From: Mesorhizobium sp.
GTDB taxonomy: Bacteria > Pseudomonadota > Alphaproteobacteria > Rhizobiales > Rhizobiaceae
Direction: 5' to 3'
Assembly: GCF_004962245.1 (NCBI RefSeq)
Contig: NZ_SUHQ01000024.1
Location: 51,277-115,276, forward strand
DNA: 64,000 nt
Of this stretch, positions 8,761 through 17,561 are shown piece by piece. How positions within the stretch are numbered: position 1 is the first letter of the stretch; the number at the start of each line of letters is the position of its first letter. Below the pieces are notes generated by a model. It had not been told where the DNA came from. It saw only the letters and a program-made list of their open reading frames with translations, and did not search any database. The translations under genes and the position numbers were made by a program.

Positions 8761-9293
8761 ATGAGCGACAGAAAAGGAATGCCGGGGTTGGCCGCCATGG
8801 ACCATATCGGCCTTGTGGTGCCCGATATGACGGAGGCGATCGCCTTCTTCGGAGATGTCATCGGCTGCGACTTCATCTATTCCGGCGGCTCGATGAAGGA
8901 CGACAACGGCACCTTCATGCAGGACAAGATGAACATACATCCGCGCGCCAACATGAAGGAAGTCGTCTTCATGCGTTGCGGGAACGGCAGCAACATCGAG
9001 CTGTTCGACTTCGAGGCGCCCGACCAGAAGCGGGTCTACCCGAAGAACAGCGACATCGGCGGCTACCACCTTTGCTTCTATGTCGAGGATATCGAGGCCG
9101 CCGCCGACTATCTGATAGGCAAAGGCGTCAAGGTCTTCGACCGTCCCGAACTCGAAAAGCAAGGACCGGGAGCGGGCGAATCCTGGGTTTATTTCGAGGC
9201 ACCGTGGGGTTGCAGATGGAGCTGATCAGCTATCCCGACGGCAAGGCCTACGAGACGGATGCGCCAAAGCTTCTCTGGAAGCCGGCTCGGTAG
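8761..9293 (+). pseudogene. VOC-family (glyoxalase/dioxygenase-like) protein, frameshifted near the C-terminus
   Basis: The ATG at 8761 follows AGGAGG and opens a vicinal-oxygen-chelate protein (MDHIGLVVPDMTEAIAFFGD, then GGYHLCFYVEDIEAAADYL). The frame runs to YFEAPWG and then stops at 9225 after unrelated residues. The expected continuation, LQMELISYPDG to LLWKPAR, is intact in the next frame and ends at 9293. One extra base at the GGGG run 9206-9209 would join the two into about 177 residues. Either a sequencing deletion or a recent mutation explains this. The C-terminal metal-ligand strand (MELIS) lies after the break, so a truncated product would probably be inactive. Confidence 0.85.
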
Positions 9294-9315
9294 CGGACGC
9301 CCGCAGCATTTGAGA

Positions 9316-9351
9316 TGTCCACCGTTCGCGGGGCGCCGCGAACAGTGGACA
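9316..9351. terminator. Long hairpin between convergent genes, likely bidirectional terminator
   Basis: TGTCCAC and GTTCGCGG pair with CCGCGAAC and GTGGACA around a GGCG loop, giving a stem of 15 pairs interrupted by one mismatch. It lies between the VOC gene (plus strand) and the SDR gene (minus strand). There is no clear T-run, so intrinsic termination is inferred from structure and position only. Confidence 0.6.
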
Positions 9352-9355
9352 GATC

Positions 9356-10134
9356 CTAGATCCAGCCGCCGTCCACGATAAATTCTTGCGACGTGCACAA
9401 TGCGCTATCATCAGCGGCCAGAAACAACGCCATCGCTGCGATATCGTCGGGTTGGATGCGCGTTCGAATGGCCTGCAGCGCGTCGATACGAGCTTCTCCT
9501 TCCGGCGTAAGGTGTTCGCGCCTTTGTCTTTCCGTCATCACCCATCCCGGAACAAGCGTGTTGACCGGATATTGAAAGGACCGAGGTCGCGAGCCAGGCC
9601 CTTTGTCAGACCGTGCGCGCCAGCCTTGGCTGTCATGTATGCGGGGAAGTTCGACCCGATACGCGTGCTCACCGATCCAAAATTGATAATTGATCCACCC
9701 CCGAGACGCTTCATCTGCGGGATGACGGCCTGTGCAGCGAAGAACATAGGTCGCTGATTGATGGCCATTCTGTCGTCCCAGTATTCGACGGTAACGTCCT
9801 CGATCTTGTGCCGTGTGTCGTTGGCGGCATTGTTGACCAGGACCGAAACGTCACCGAGCTCTCGCCCGACACGCTCAATTGCCGTCTGGAGCGCGGCGAT
9901 ATCGCGGATGTCACATTCGATGAACACCGGTGGATATACGTGCTCGGTCAACGACGTCACAAGCCCTTCAGACAAGGCTTTCTCGATATCTACGAAGGCC
10001 ACCTTTGCGCCTTGCCAGGAAAATCTTTGGACAAGCGCTGCGCCGATGCCAGAGCCGCCTCCCGTGATGAAGGCGACTTTCCCCCTAAGCGATGGGTAAG
10101 AGGCCGAATGTGACCGAGAATGAATTGCCTGCAT
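9356..10134 (-). pseudogene. Short-chain dehydrogenase/reductase, frameshifted
   Basis: The ATG at 10134 opens a Rossmann SDR with TGGGSGIG (residues 24-31), NNAAN, the catalytic Ser region SIINFGSVS and the catalytic YMTAK. After LARDLGPFNIR the frame becomes nonsense and stops at 9538. The expected SDR C-terminus (MTERQRREHL to TSQEFIVDGGWI) is intact in another frame down to 9356. Adding one base at the CC at 9565-9566 of the plus strand restores the expected family sequence FNIRVNTLVPGWVMTE. The repaired protein would be about 259 residues. It is the last gene of the minus-strand hydantoinase/aminotransferase cluster. Confidence 0.85.
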
Positions 10135-10203
10135 CTTAATCTGCTTTCATTTTGGATGAGGGGAAGCAAGTCAGACAGGCTGTCCCGAGGTGACGTCACG
10201 CGC

Positions 10204-10986
10204 TCAAACCGTCACGGTGATGCCGCCATCGACGAAGAGCGTGTGACCGTTGACGAACGAGGAAGCTTCGCTGGCAAGAAACACTGCGGCCCCGATGAGT
10301 TCTTCAACATTGCCCCATCGACCGGCAGGTGTGCGCCTCTCCAGCCACGCGGAAAACTCGGAATCCCGAGCGAGTGCATCGTTGAGCGGCGTCTTGAAAT
10401 AGCCAGGGGCGATGGCGTTGATCTGCAAACCATATTTTGCCCAGTCCGCACACATGCCTCGGGTCAGATTTCTGACCGCCCCTTTTGTCGCGGTGTAAGG
10501 CGCGATCCCTGGACGGGCCAGTTCGCTCTGGACTGAGCCGATATTGATGATCTTCCCGCTGTTGCGGCTGATCATGCCTTTCGCCACGGCTTTGCTCATA
10601 TGGAAAATGCTGGAGAGATTGGTACGCAGAAGCTCATCCCATTTGTCTTCTGGAAAATCCTCCAATGCTGTTCGATGCTGCATGCCGGCGTTGTTGATAA
10701 GGATGTCGATCGGGCCGACCGACCTTTCAATTTCATGGACCCCTTGCCGAGCCGCTGGGGCATCTGTCACGTCGAAGGCCGCTACCTTGGCCGACAGACC
10801 GCTGTTGGTCAGATTTTTGGCGGCGTCCGTCAGTTGCTGTTCGCGGCGACCGTTCAGGACGACACAGGCGCCGTGTTCCGCCAGGCCGCGGGCAAGGGCC
10901 AGGCCGATGCCTTGGCCCGAGCCCGTAACCAAAGCGATTTTGCCTTTGAGGTCGAAAAGCGATTGCACCGGCACGCTCTCGATCAC
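10204..10986 (-). CDS. SDR-family oxidoreductase, gluconate 5-dehydrogenase-like
   Basis: This 260-residue NAD(P)-dependent dehydrogenase has the cofactor motif VTGSGQGIG, NNAG, the catalytic Ser in KIINIGSVQ and YTATK, and the C-terminal SSFVNGHTLFVDGG. The overall pattern resembles gluconate 5-dehydrogenase/3-oxoacyl-ACP reductase-like sugar dehydrogenases. It starts with GTG at 10986 and overlaps the aminotransferase stop by four bases (GTGA), so translation is coupled. The substrate is unknown; a ketone/alcohol step beside the aminotransferase is likely. Confidence 0.88.
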   Translation of the reverse strand: MIESVPVQSLFDLKGKIALVTGSGQGIGLALARGLAEHGACVVLNGRREQQLTDAAKNLTNSGLSAKVAAFDVTDAPAARQGVHEIERSVGPIDILINNAGMQHRTALEDFPEDKWDELLRTNLSSIFHMSKAVAKGMISRNSGKIINIGSVQSELARPGIAPYTATKGAVRNLTRGMCADWAKYGLQINAIAPGYFKTPLNDALARDSEFSAWLERRTPAGRWGNVEELIGAAVFLASEASSFVNGHTLFVDGGITVTV

Positions 10987-11891
10987 GAAGCGTACGACAC
11001 CGGCGTGGCATGCCAGCCGTTTTTTCGTTTCTCCCAGAAGGCCGCTCTCAGCTGCGCGGAGATCGGACCCGGGCGGTCGTTCCCGAGGATTCTCTTTGCA
11101 AGTCGGCTTACCGGCATGATGCCGCCAGCCGTCGTCGAGAAAAAGATCTCATCGGCGGCTTCAAATTCGTTGCGGGAAATATCCCGGACCTCACAACGAA
11201 TTCCAAACTCGTCGCAGAGTTCGATTACTGTTTTTCGAGTGATGCCCTCGAGCGCACCATGTTCCGGCGTGACGACCTTACCCTCGATGACGGCAAAGAC
11301 ATTGAAACCCGGGCCTTCGGTTACGTTTCCATCGCGATCCAGCAAAACGCATGTTTCAGCGCCTTGATCGTGCGCTTCGAAGTTCCCGCGCGTCAGGTCG
11401 CCCCAATGAAAATTCTTGATCGTCGGGTCGAGCGACTCGGGCGCAATTCGCTGCGGAGACGCGATGATCGCGTGCACGCCGCGTTCCTGCTGCTCGGGTG
11501 TGAACACCCACACCCAAGGCATGACATGGCAAATCAGGTAACTGCGACCGTGGACTGGATGAAGCGGTACGCCGCGCGGCGGGCGGGAGCGGACACAGTC
11601 CATCGCCACATAGGCCTCACGCAATCCGGTGCGCCGCACGAGTTCGGTGAGGACAGTTTTGATCTCTTCGTTACTTTCCTTCGGATTCATCCGCAGCTTC
11701 GTCATCGAGGTGCGAAAGCGGTTGATATGGTCGTCAAGGCGAAAGAATGCGCCGTAATAGACACCCACAACATCGTAGGTAACGTCGGACCGGCGATAAC
11801 CCCATTCGGTGATGCCGAGTTTGGCATCCTTGAGAGGCATGAATTCACCGTCAATGTAAGCCGCACCGGCGGACCAATCGACTGCTGTCAT
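10983..11891 (-). CDS. Class IV aminotransferase (branched-chain/D-amino-acid type)
   Basis: This 302-residue PLP enzyme of fold type IV has the lysine segment TIKNFHWGDLTRG, the cofactor-binding stretch GNVTEGPGFNVFAVI, and EGITRKTVIELC with a late FFSTTAGGIMPV. These match the branched-chain aminotransferase/D-alanine aminotransferase/4-amino-4-deoxychorismate lyase superfamily. A GGAGAA stretch precedes ATG 11891. It sits between the hydantoinase B-type subunit and two SDRs on the same strand. The cluster may handle an amino acid released by the ring-opening or carboxylating enzyme, but which one is not known. Confidence 0.88.
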   Translation of the reverse strand: MTAVDWSAGAAYIDGEFMPLKDAKLGITEWGYRRSDVTYDVVGVYYGAFFRLDDHINRFRTSMTKLRMNPKESNEEIKTVLTELVRRTGLREAYVAMDCVRSRPPRGVPLHPVHGRSYLICHVMPWVWVFTPEQQERGVHAIIASPQRIAPESLDPTIKNFHWGDLTRGNFEAHDQGAETCVLLDRDGNVTEGPGFNVFAVIEGKVVTPEHGALEGITRKTVIELCDEFGIRCEVRDISRNEFEAADEIFFSTTAGGIMPVSRLAKRILGNDRPGPISAQLRAAFWEKRKNGWHATPVSYAS

Positions 11892-11968
11892 TGTAATTCT
11901 CCTTGATCAGAGACTTTGGCTGCGGGCGGAGCTACGCGCCCAAGAAACAATCGGGCATCGGCCGTTGG

Positions 11969-13783
11969 CTAAACGGCCACCGCCAGTTCGCTCCGGCCGG
12001 ATCGCAGGATGCGTGTTTGGACGATGTCCAATTCAAGATTGTCGTCTTCAGGAGACCCCTTGACCGCAACTCCGTAGACATCTCGCGCGCGCTGCACGCT
12101 GATCCACCCTTCCGCAAGATCGTGCAGCACCCGCGCCGGGTCGCGTTCCCGAGGGGAGCCATATCCACCGCCACCTGAGGAGTGAGAGATCATGCGCTCG
12201 TCCGGCTGCAGAGTGACGCCATAGCAGGGGGGAAGATCGACGACTGAGCCGTCGGCCCTGCGCATGGCAGCTCTGGACATACCGCCGGCGCCGCCGCCGC
12301 GGGCGCCTGCGGCCGGGGTGATGGTACCGTCAGCGGTATAGAGGACGGTCAGGGAATTTCCACCCCACGGTCCGTACTCGCTGTAGACCGATGGCGCACC
12401 GCGAAACGTGCCTGCGCCCTCGGTGTCATCGAGGATATGGCGATCGTGGACGATGATTGGATGGTGGAGTTCATCGACTTCGACGCTGTCGATATGGCAC
12501 ATCCCCGCATTGCCGGCATGAATCATGGTGAGAAAGCCGTCGGTGACCGGCGTGCCGGCACCACCGCTGATGCCGATGTGGACCTGATTGATGAATGGCT
12601 CGTCATTGTTGTAGGGGTCGCGCCCGGAGATGACACCCATTCCTGGAGGCTGGATTGGACCGGTCGCGGCTTGCCCATGGCCGGCCGAGAGCTCCGCTAT
12701 CGCGCGCTGCACCGGATTGGTGACGTGGTCGGCGAGATTGGTCGTCGCCACAGAGCACGAGGCCGGATGCCTCGGTATGCCGACACAGCAGTTTTCGCGG
12801 ACCCGAATATCAATTCGTCGAAAGCTGCCCGCATTGGCGGTGACATGGTGATCGAGGATTCCGTTGAATATCCCGATCATCGCCGCGCTCTTGGCGGTTG
12901 CCTCGGTAAGATTGAGACCGCAGGGCTGGCAATCGGAGTTATCGCGCAGATCGACAATGATCCTGGCCTGGGCCGTATCGACTTCAACGTCCACCTTGAC
13001 GGGAATGCCGTCGGGGATGCCAGGGAACGGGTCGTGCGCGGATACAAGGACGACACGGCCGGAAGACAGTCTTCCGATCGCCTCGATCATTTTCTGCTCG
13101 GAATAGTCAAACCAGCGTGTGGCGTAGCCTTCAAGCATGTCCCAGCCGATCTCGCGGCCAAGGTTGAGAAGCTCGCGTTCGCCGATACGGACCGATCCGA
13201 GGCTTGCAAGAAAATCACCCCACCATTGGTCCGGAACCCGGATACGGGCCTGGCACATACGGACGATGTCGTGGTTGGTCTTGTACTCTTCCTGAATCTT
13301 CGTTGCGGAAAAGATGAGGGCGCCCTCTTCGTACAAATCCTTCACGTCAGCGAGATAACTGGAAGGACGAGAATTGCCGCAATCCGCCTGATGTGCCTTG
13401 GCCAGCACGAAGAAGCGCAGAATGCCCTCATCGTCGATGACGGGAACGATCATGCAGTGGTCGGCCGCGTGGGAGTTTCCCTCATATGGGCTGTTATGGA
13501 GAAAGCAGTCACCGCGCTCCAGTACCGGATGGTGCTTGAGGACCGCCTGGCACATCAAATCAGGGCCGATGAGCGTATGGTTCGGCAGGCTTTCCGCGGC
13601 CGCCAGCAGCTTGCAGTCGGCGGTCAGAATGACACATGAGAAATCATGTGCGGTGTTGAGGATCCCGGAGCGGGCGGTTCGGAAAAGAGTGTTTTGCATC
13701 TTGCGTGCGATGGTCTCCATACGGCTGGAAATCATCGCCATCTGAACGCCGTCCGGCGCCTTTTTCAAAACTTGCTCAGACAT
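11969..13783 (-). CDS. Hydantoinase B/oxoprolinase family protein
   Basis: This 604-residue protein belongs to the HyuB/acetone carboxylase alpha-like family. Typical parts are ILNTAHDFSCVILTADCKLL near the N-terminus, HNSPYEGNSHAADHCMIVPV, TAKSAAMIGIFNGIL, and the C-terminal GGGAGGMSRAAMRRADG and HSSGGGGYGSP. ATG 13783 follows AGGAGG with good spacing and is chosen over the longer in-frame start at 13813. It lies 14 bases after the A-type subunit gene, with which it should form the ATP-dependent complex. Members act on hydantoins, 5-oxoproline, acetone or acetophenone, so the substrate cannot be fixed. Confidence 0.92.
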   Translation of the reverse strand: MSEQVLKKAPDGVQMAMISSRMETIARKMQNTLFRTARSGILNTAHDFSCVILTADCKLLAAAESLPNHTLIGPDLMCQAVLKHHPVLERGDCFLHNSPYEGNSHAADHCMIVPVIDDEGILRFFVLAKAHQADCGNSRPSSYLADVKDLYEEGALIFSATKIQEEYKTNHDIVRMCQARIRVPDQWWGDFLASLGSVRIGERELLNLGREIGWDMLEGYATRWFDYSEQKMIEAIGRLSSGRVVLVSAHDPFPGIPDGIPVKVDVEVDTAQARIIVDLRDNSDCQPCGLNLTEATAKSAAMIGIFNGILDHHVTANAGSFRRIDIRVRENCCVGIPRHPASCSVATTNLADHVTNPVQRAIAELSAGHGQAATGPIQPPGMGVISGRDPYNNDEPFINQVHIGISGGAGTPVTDGFLTMIHAGNAGMCHIDSVEVDELHHPIIVHDRHILDDTEGAGTFRGAPSVYSEYGPWGGNSLTVLYTADGTITPAAGARGGGAGGMSRAAMRRADGSVVDLPPCYGVTLQPDERMISHSSGGGGYGSPRERDPARVLHDLAEGWISVQRARDVYGVAVKGSPEDDNLELDIVQTRILRSGRSELAVAV

Positions 13784-13797
13784 AGGTAAGCGCCTCC

Positions 13798-15900
13798 TTA
13801 GAATGTCACGCACAGGCCACCGCTGGCCGTGCGTTCTGCGACTGTGCCGGGATCAACCACGACGGTGGAGAACGAGGATTCGATGATGGCGGGCCCGGCA
13901 ACCGGTTCGCCCGGCTGCATGGCCTCGTAGCGGTGAACGGCGACATCGCTCCAGCCGAGCTCGGAGAAGTAGACCGGCCGCTTTGCACGACCACCGGCAA
14001 AATCGCCTTCGGGAGGGAGCGTGCCGGCAGGTCGATCGTTCAGCCTGCATCTGACCTTGGCGCGCCAGGTCACGAATTCGACATTGGAATTGCGGTCGCT
14101 GATTTCGAAAATACGCTGGTGGGTGTCATGGAAGGCATCCGTGACCCGCTTCAGATCGTCTTCGTTCTTCACCTGATCGAGAGGGAGGGAAACGTCGATT
14201 TCCCAAATCTGATGCGGATACCTCGCCTCCACAGAGTACTCGATCTGGCAGTCGAGAGCTCCGGCGCCGGGTCCTTCCGCGAACTCAAGGCATCGTTTCC
14301 TCAGGGCTGCCAGAACCTCGTTGATCTTGTCGCCCGCAAATCTGTCGCTGGTTGTAAACTGCAGTTGCGCATAGTCAGACGAAAGCTCCGACATCAGGGC
14401 CCCGGCAGCGCTCATCACGGCACCAGCTTCAGGGATCAGCACGCCGGCACATTGGAGACGCCTGGCGACCGCGACGGCATTGAGCCCCGCGGCGCCGCCG
14501 CCGCCAATCATCACGGCCGAGGTGGGATCAATGCCCTGATTGACGGTGATTTCCTCGATCGCTCCGACCATCTTTTCAGTTGACAGTCTCAGGACGGCGG
14601 CGGCGGCTTCCTCCACTTTGATGCCGAGCGGGTCGGCCACCTTCATGCGCAATTGTCGGGTCGCCCCCTCCCGGTCGAGGACCATGGCACCACCCAGGAA
14701 GAAGTCCGGATCGATGTAGCCCAGGATCAAGGCGCAGTCGGTGACGGTAGGCTCGGTTCCACCGCGACCGTATGCAACCGGCCCGGGGGTCGAGCCGGCG
14801 CTCTGCGGACCGACCTGTAGAATTCCGCCGCTGTCGACCCATGCTATCGAGCCCCCTCCGGCGCCGATGCTCTTGATATCGACCGATGGAAAGCCGGTCA
14901 TATGGCCGCGCGTGCGCTGGCCGATCCACGTTTCGCGGCTCCAAGGGATGCGTCCGTCACGCACGAGGCTGACGTCAAAGGTGGTACCACCCGTGTCCGC
15001 GACAATCGCGATGGCGTTGCCAAAATCGCGCTCTGCATAGAAGCGGCCGGCGACGGGCGCCATGGCCGGTCCGGAATTGATCGAATGGATAGGAGCGCGT
15101 GCAACCGCCGCCGCATCCATGATGCCGCCACCCGAGGTAACCATCAGCGTGCGGCCGTTGAAACCGGCGTCCTGCAACCTGTTGGTCAAACCATCGAGAT
15201 ACCTAGACATCAGCGGTTTCAGCGAGGCGTCGATAACGGTCGCGGAAGCTCGACGATATTCGCGCAGGGTTGGGTTGAGCTGATGCGAAAGCGTGTAGGG
15301 AACATCCGGCAGATGCAGCTTGAGCAGTTCTCCGACGCGCCGCTCATGAACCGGGTTGACAACCGACCACAGCAGGCAAACGCCAACGGCTTCAATTTTC
15401 AGTGCCTGCAGTTTCTTGATTGTCGCGATGAAGTCGGTTTCGTTCAGGCTTTCAACGATGTTGCCGCGAGCATCGATGCGTTCATTCACTTCGAACGTAT
15501 ATCGCCGAGGCACATAGGGTTCAGGATAAGCGACCGTGAAATTGAACGGCTCAATTCGCCCGCCCTCACGCATGACCAGGATGTCACGATGACCCTTGGT
15601 CGTGATGAAGGCTGTTTTCGCGGTCCTGCCGGTGATGATAGCGTTGATGGCCCGGGTGGTGCCGTGCACGAACATGGCACCGCGGTTCAGGAAGTCCCCG
15701 AGTTCCAGCCGATAGTGCCTGGCTGCGAGATCGAGGGCGTCGAGCACGCCGCGAACCGGGTCGTCAGGCGTCGTTGACGCTTTGAACAGCCGAATCTCGG
15801 CGCCATCTTCAACCACAAGGTCGGTGAACGTACCACCGGTATCGCAGGCCATCCTGATATGATTTGCGCTGGGTCTGGTCTGGGTGGCGTGGGTGTCCAT
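13798..15900 (-). CDS. Hydantoinase A/oxoprolinase family protein
   Basis: This 700-residue protein has the ASKHA-type phosphate-binding signatures of HyuA: RMACDTGGTFTDLVV near residue 17, MFVHGTTRAINAII, IVADTGGTTFDVSLV, SIGAGGGSIAWVD and MIGGGGAAGLNAVAVARR. ATG 15900 is chosen because the family begins just before the DTGGTFTD motif, and an AAGAGG stretch precedes it. It is the partner of the B subunit downstream and follows a LacI regulator on the same strand. It would provide the ATP-dependent activation of an amide or ketone substrate. Confidence 0.93.
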   Translation of the reverse strand: MDTHATQTRPSANHIRMACDTGGTFTDLVVEDGAEIRLFKASTTPDDPVRGVLDALDLAARHYRLELGDFLNRGAMFVHGTTRAINAIITGRTAKTAFITTKGHRDILVMREGGRIEPFNFTVAYPEPYVPRRYTFEVNERIDARGNIVESLNETDFIATIKKLQALKIEAVGVCLLWSVVNPVHERRVGELLKLHLPDVPYTLSHQLNPTLREYRRASATVIDASLKPLMSRYLDGLTNRLQDAGFNGRTLMVTSGGGIMDAAAVARAPIHSINSGPAMAPVAGRFYAERDFGNAIAIVADTGGTTFDVSLVRDGRIPWSRETWIGQRTRGHMTGFPSVDIKSIGAGGGSIAWVDSGGILQVGPQSAGSTPGPVAYGRGGTEPTVTDCALILGYIDPDFFLGGAMVLDREGATRQLRMKVADPLGIKVEEAAAAVLRLSTEKMVGAIEEITVNQGIDPTSAVMIGGGGAAGLNAVAVARRLQCAGVLIPEAGAVMSAAGALMSELSSDYAQLQFTTSDRFAGDKINEVLAALRKRCLEFAEGPGAGALDCQIEYSVEARYPHQIWEIDVSLPLDQVKNEDDLKRVTDAFHDTHQRIFEISDRNSNVEFVTWRAKVRCRLNDRPAGTLPPEGDFAGGRAKRPVYFSELGWSDVAVHRYEAMQPGEPVAGPAIIESSFSTVVVDPGTVAERTASGGLCVTF

Positions 15901-15983
15901 AAGGCAAGCCTCTTTCGGGCCGGCGCGGATGCATCCGGCCGGATATGATGGGGTTGTTGGAAGAAAGGCGCTGTTCGGGGCTG

Positions 15984-17099
15984 TTATTCCAAGCGTCGTT
16001 TTCGGATATGCGTGGCAACCTCTTCCTGTGGCTTCGCGCATGTGTCTCGAATGACGAGTTCGGGCAGAAAGATCGTGTCGGAGCCGGCGCTGGTCGGCGC
16101 CGCGCTCGGTTTGAGGACGCTCTCGACGGCAGCGGCGGCCATCGCCTCGATAGGCTGACGTATGGTCGTCAGTGCAGGGAATGACAGCTGGCTGATCCAA
16201 GCATCGTCCACGCCAATAATCGACATGTCCTTTGGAACGGCAATGCCGGCGGAACGGAATGTCGCCAGCAACCCGAGCGCGATCATGTCGTTGAACGCGA
16301 TGATAGCCGTGGGCCTGGGCGACAGCGCCGCCACATCGGAAGCGGCATCGCGACCGACCTCGACCATCTGGGCGTCTGCAATATCAAGCGCGCTCTGGTG
16401 ACGCTCCAGCACAACAGCCTGACTGTCATCGAGTTCACGATCTTTCATCGCTTTCTTGAAACCGGACAGCCGCATCACCCGGCTGTGGGTGATGAGGGGA
16501 TCGGTGACATAGGCAATCCGCCGATGACCAAGGGCAAACAGATGCTCCACGGCCATCCCGATTGCCGCCTCGTGATCGAGATTGACCGTATCGAGCCGAG
16601 CAAGTTTCAAATCAAGCCTGTTGGCGTCGACGGCAACGATCGAAAGGTCACTCCACGCCGAGTAATAACCCCGCCTGGTGTTCAGGGGCGCGATCGTGAT
16701 GAGGTCGGCAACGCCAATAGCGGCCAAATTGTCCAGAAACTCCTTCTCAAGCTTCGGGTCGCGCATGGTGTTGCACAGATGAACCCTGTAACCCGCCTTT
16801 ACCGCAGCCTGTTCTATCGAGAACACCATCTGCCCGTTGAAGGGATTGACGATGCTGGGCACGACAAGGGCAATCACCCGGGCCTTGCCGGTCTTTAGCT
16901 GGCGGGCTGCCTGGTTCGGCCGGAAATCCAGTTCGGCAATTGCGGTTGCGATGCGTGTCCGGGTCTCCGTTCCAAGGCGGTGGAAGCGATTGTTCATGTA
17001 ATTCGAGACGCTGCTCACGGATACGCTTGCGGCTTTCGCAACATCCTGAATGGTGACGCGCTCGGCGGCATCCGTGGGCGATCCGCTCTTCGGTGGCAT
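15984..17099 (-). CDS. LacI-family transcriptional regulator
   Basis: This 371-residue repressor has the N-terminal LacI helix-turn-helix VTIQDVAKAASVSVSSVSNY (about residues 15-34), a hinge FRPNQAARQLKTGK, and a periplasmic-binding-protein-like sensor domain (IALVVPSIVNPFNGQM, VEHLFALGHRRIAYV, IIAFNDMIALG, IIGVDDAWIS). ATG 17099 follows GGGAGA and places the HTH correctly; the longer in-frame reading from 17285 covers the promoter. It heads the hydantoinase cluster on the minus strand and is divergent from a ribose-type importer. The inverted 15-mers in the spacer are its likely operators. Confidence 0.94.
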   Translation of the reverse strand: MPPKSGSPTDAAERVTIQDVAKAASVSVSSVSNYMNNRFHRLGTETRTRIATAIAELDFRPNQAARQLKTGKARVIALVVPSIVNPFNGQMVFSIEQAAVKAGYRVHLCNTMRDPKLEKEFLDNLAAIGVADLITIAPLNTRRGYYSAWSDLSIVAVDANRLDLKLARLDTVNLDHEAAIGMAVEHLFALGHRRIAYVTDPLITHSRVMRLSGFKKAMKDRELDDSQAVVLERHQSALDIADAQMVEVGRDAASDVAALSPRPTAIIAFNDMIALGLLATFRSAGIAVPKDMSIIGVDDAWISQLSFPALTTIRQPIEAMAAAAVESVLKPSAAPTSAGSDTIFLPELVIRDTCAKPQEEVATHIRKRRLE

Positions 17100-17208
17100 G
17101 ACGTTCAAATCTCCCAAGGTCCCAGAGAACCTCATTCTACGACTCCCGCAGCAGAACGAAACCTCGACAGCCGCGGGTTCAGCCTCGCAGCAACAAATCA
17201 GGCAATTT

Positions 17209-17242
17209 GGTAAAACGATACACTTAAAATCCGACCTGTCAA
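17209..17242 (-). promoter_or_regulatory. lacI-side promoter with LacI-type operator
   Basis: The minus strand carries TTGACA (plus 17237-17242) followed by GTGTATCGTTTTACC (plus 17209-17223). The same arrangement occurs on the plus strand at 17343-17378. The 15-mer has imperfect dyad ends (GTA...TAC) around a central CG, as is common for LacI-family sites. The regulator gene start is about 110 bases away. Promoter function is inferred; spacing to a -10 is only approximate. Confidence 0.6.
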
Positions 17243-17342
17243 TCGAGAACCATTCGGAGGCGCCATAGCATCTACCCCTTGTCATTGCGCGATTCTTGTC
17301 GCAACAACCCGAATGCGCAGAAACCCCCGTCGTGATGGGGAG

Positions 17343-17378
17343 TTGACAGATCGAAAAAGTTGGGTGTATCGTTTTACC
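17343..17378 (+). promoter_or_regulatory. Promoter of the ribose-type ABC operon with LacI-type operator
   Basis: TTGACA at 17343-17348 is followed after 16 bases by TGTATC at 17365-17370, a plausible -35/-10 pair. The operator-like 15-mer GTGTATCGTTTTACC at 17364-17378 covers the -10, where a bound repressor would block RNA polymerase. The identical 15-mer lies inverted at 17209-17223, about 155 bases away, which would allow repression by looping. The first gene starts at 17562. Confidence 0.68.
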
Positions 17379-17561
17379 TAATGCAGAAAGCCAAAGAGCT
17401 TCGCAGCAGGCTTACCGGCGCTGAACATGCCTCGCTTAGGCAACGCCGCGCCTGAAACTTGCACGATCGTTTTTCGCGATGCTGCCGCAAGTCCGACGTG
17501 TACCGGGACGAAGTCGGCAACGACAAAGCTTTACATCATCAAAAACCGACGGAGACGGAAC

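Noticed and set aside
9200..9225. Programmed ribosomal frameshift in the VOC gene
   Set aside because: No slippery heptamer with a downstream structure at the right distance was seen, and neighbouring genes show similar one-base losses.
12437..13639. 400-residue open frame antisense to the hydantoinase B-type gene
   Set aside because: The sense frame matches a known family over its full length, so this is a shadow.
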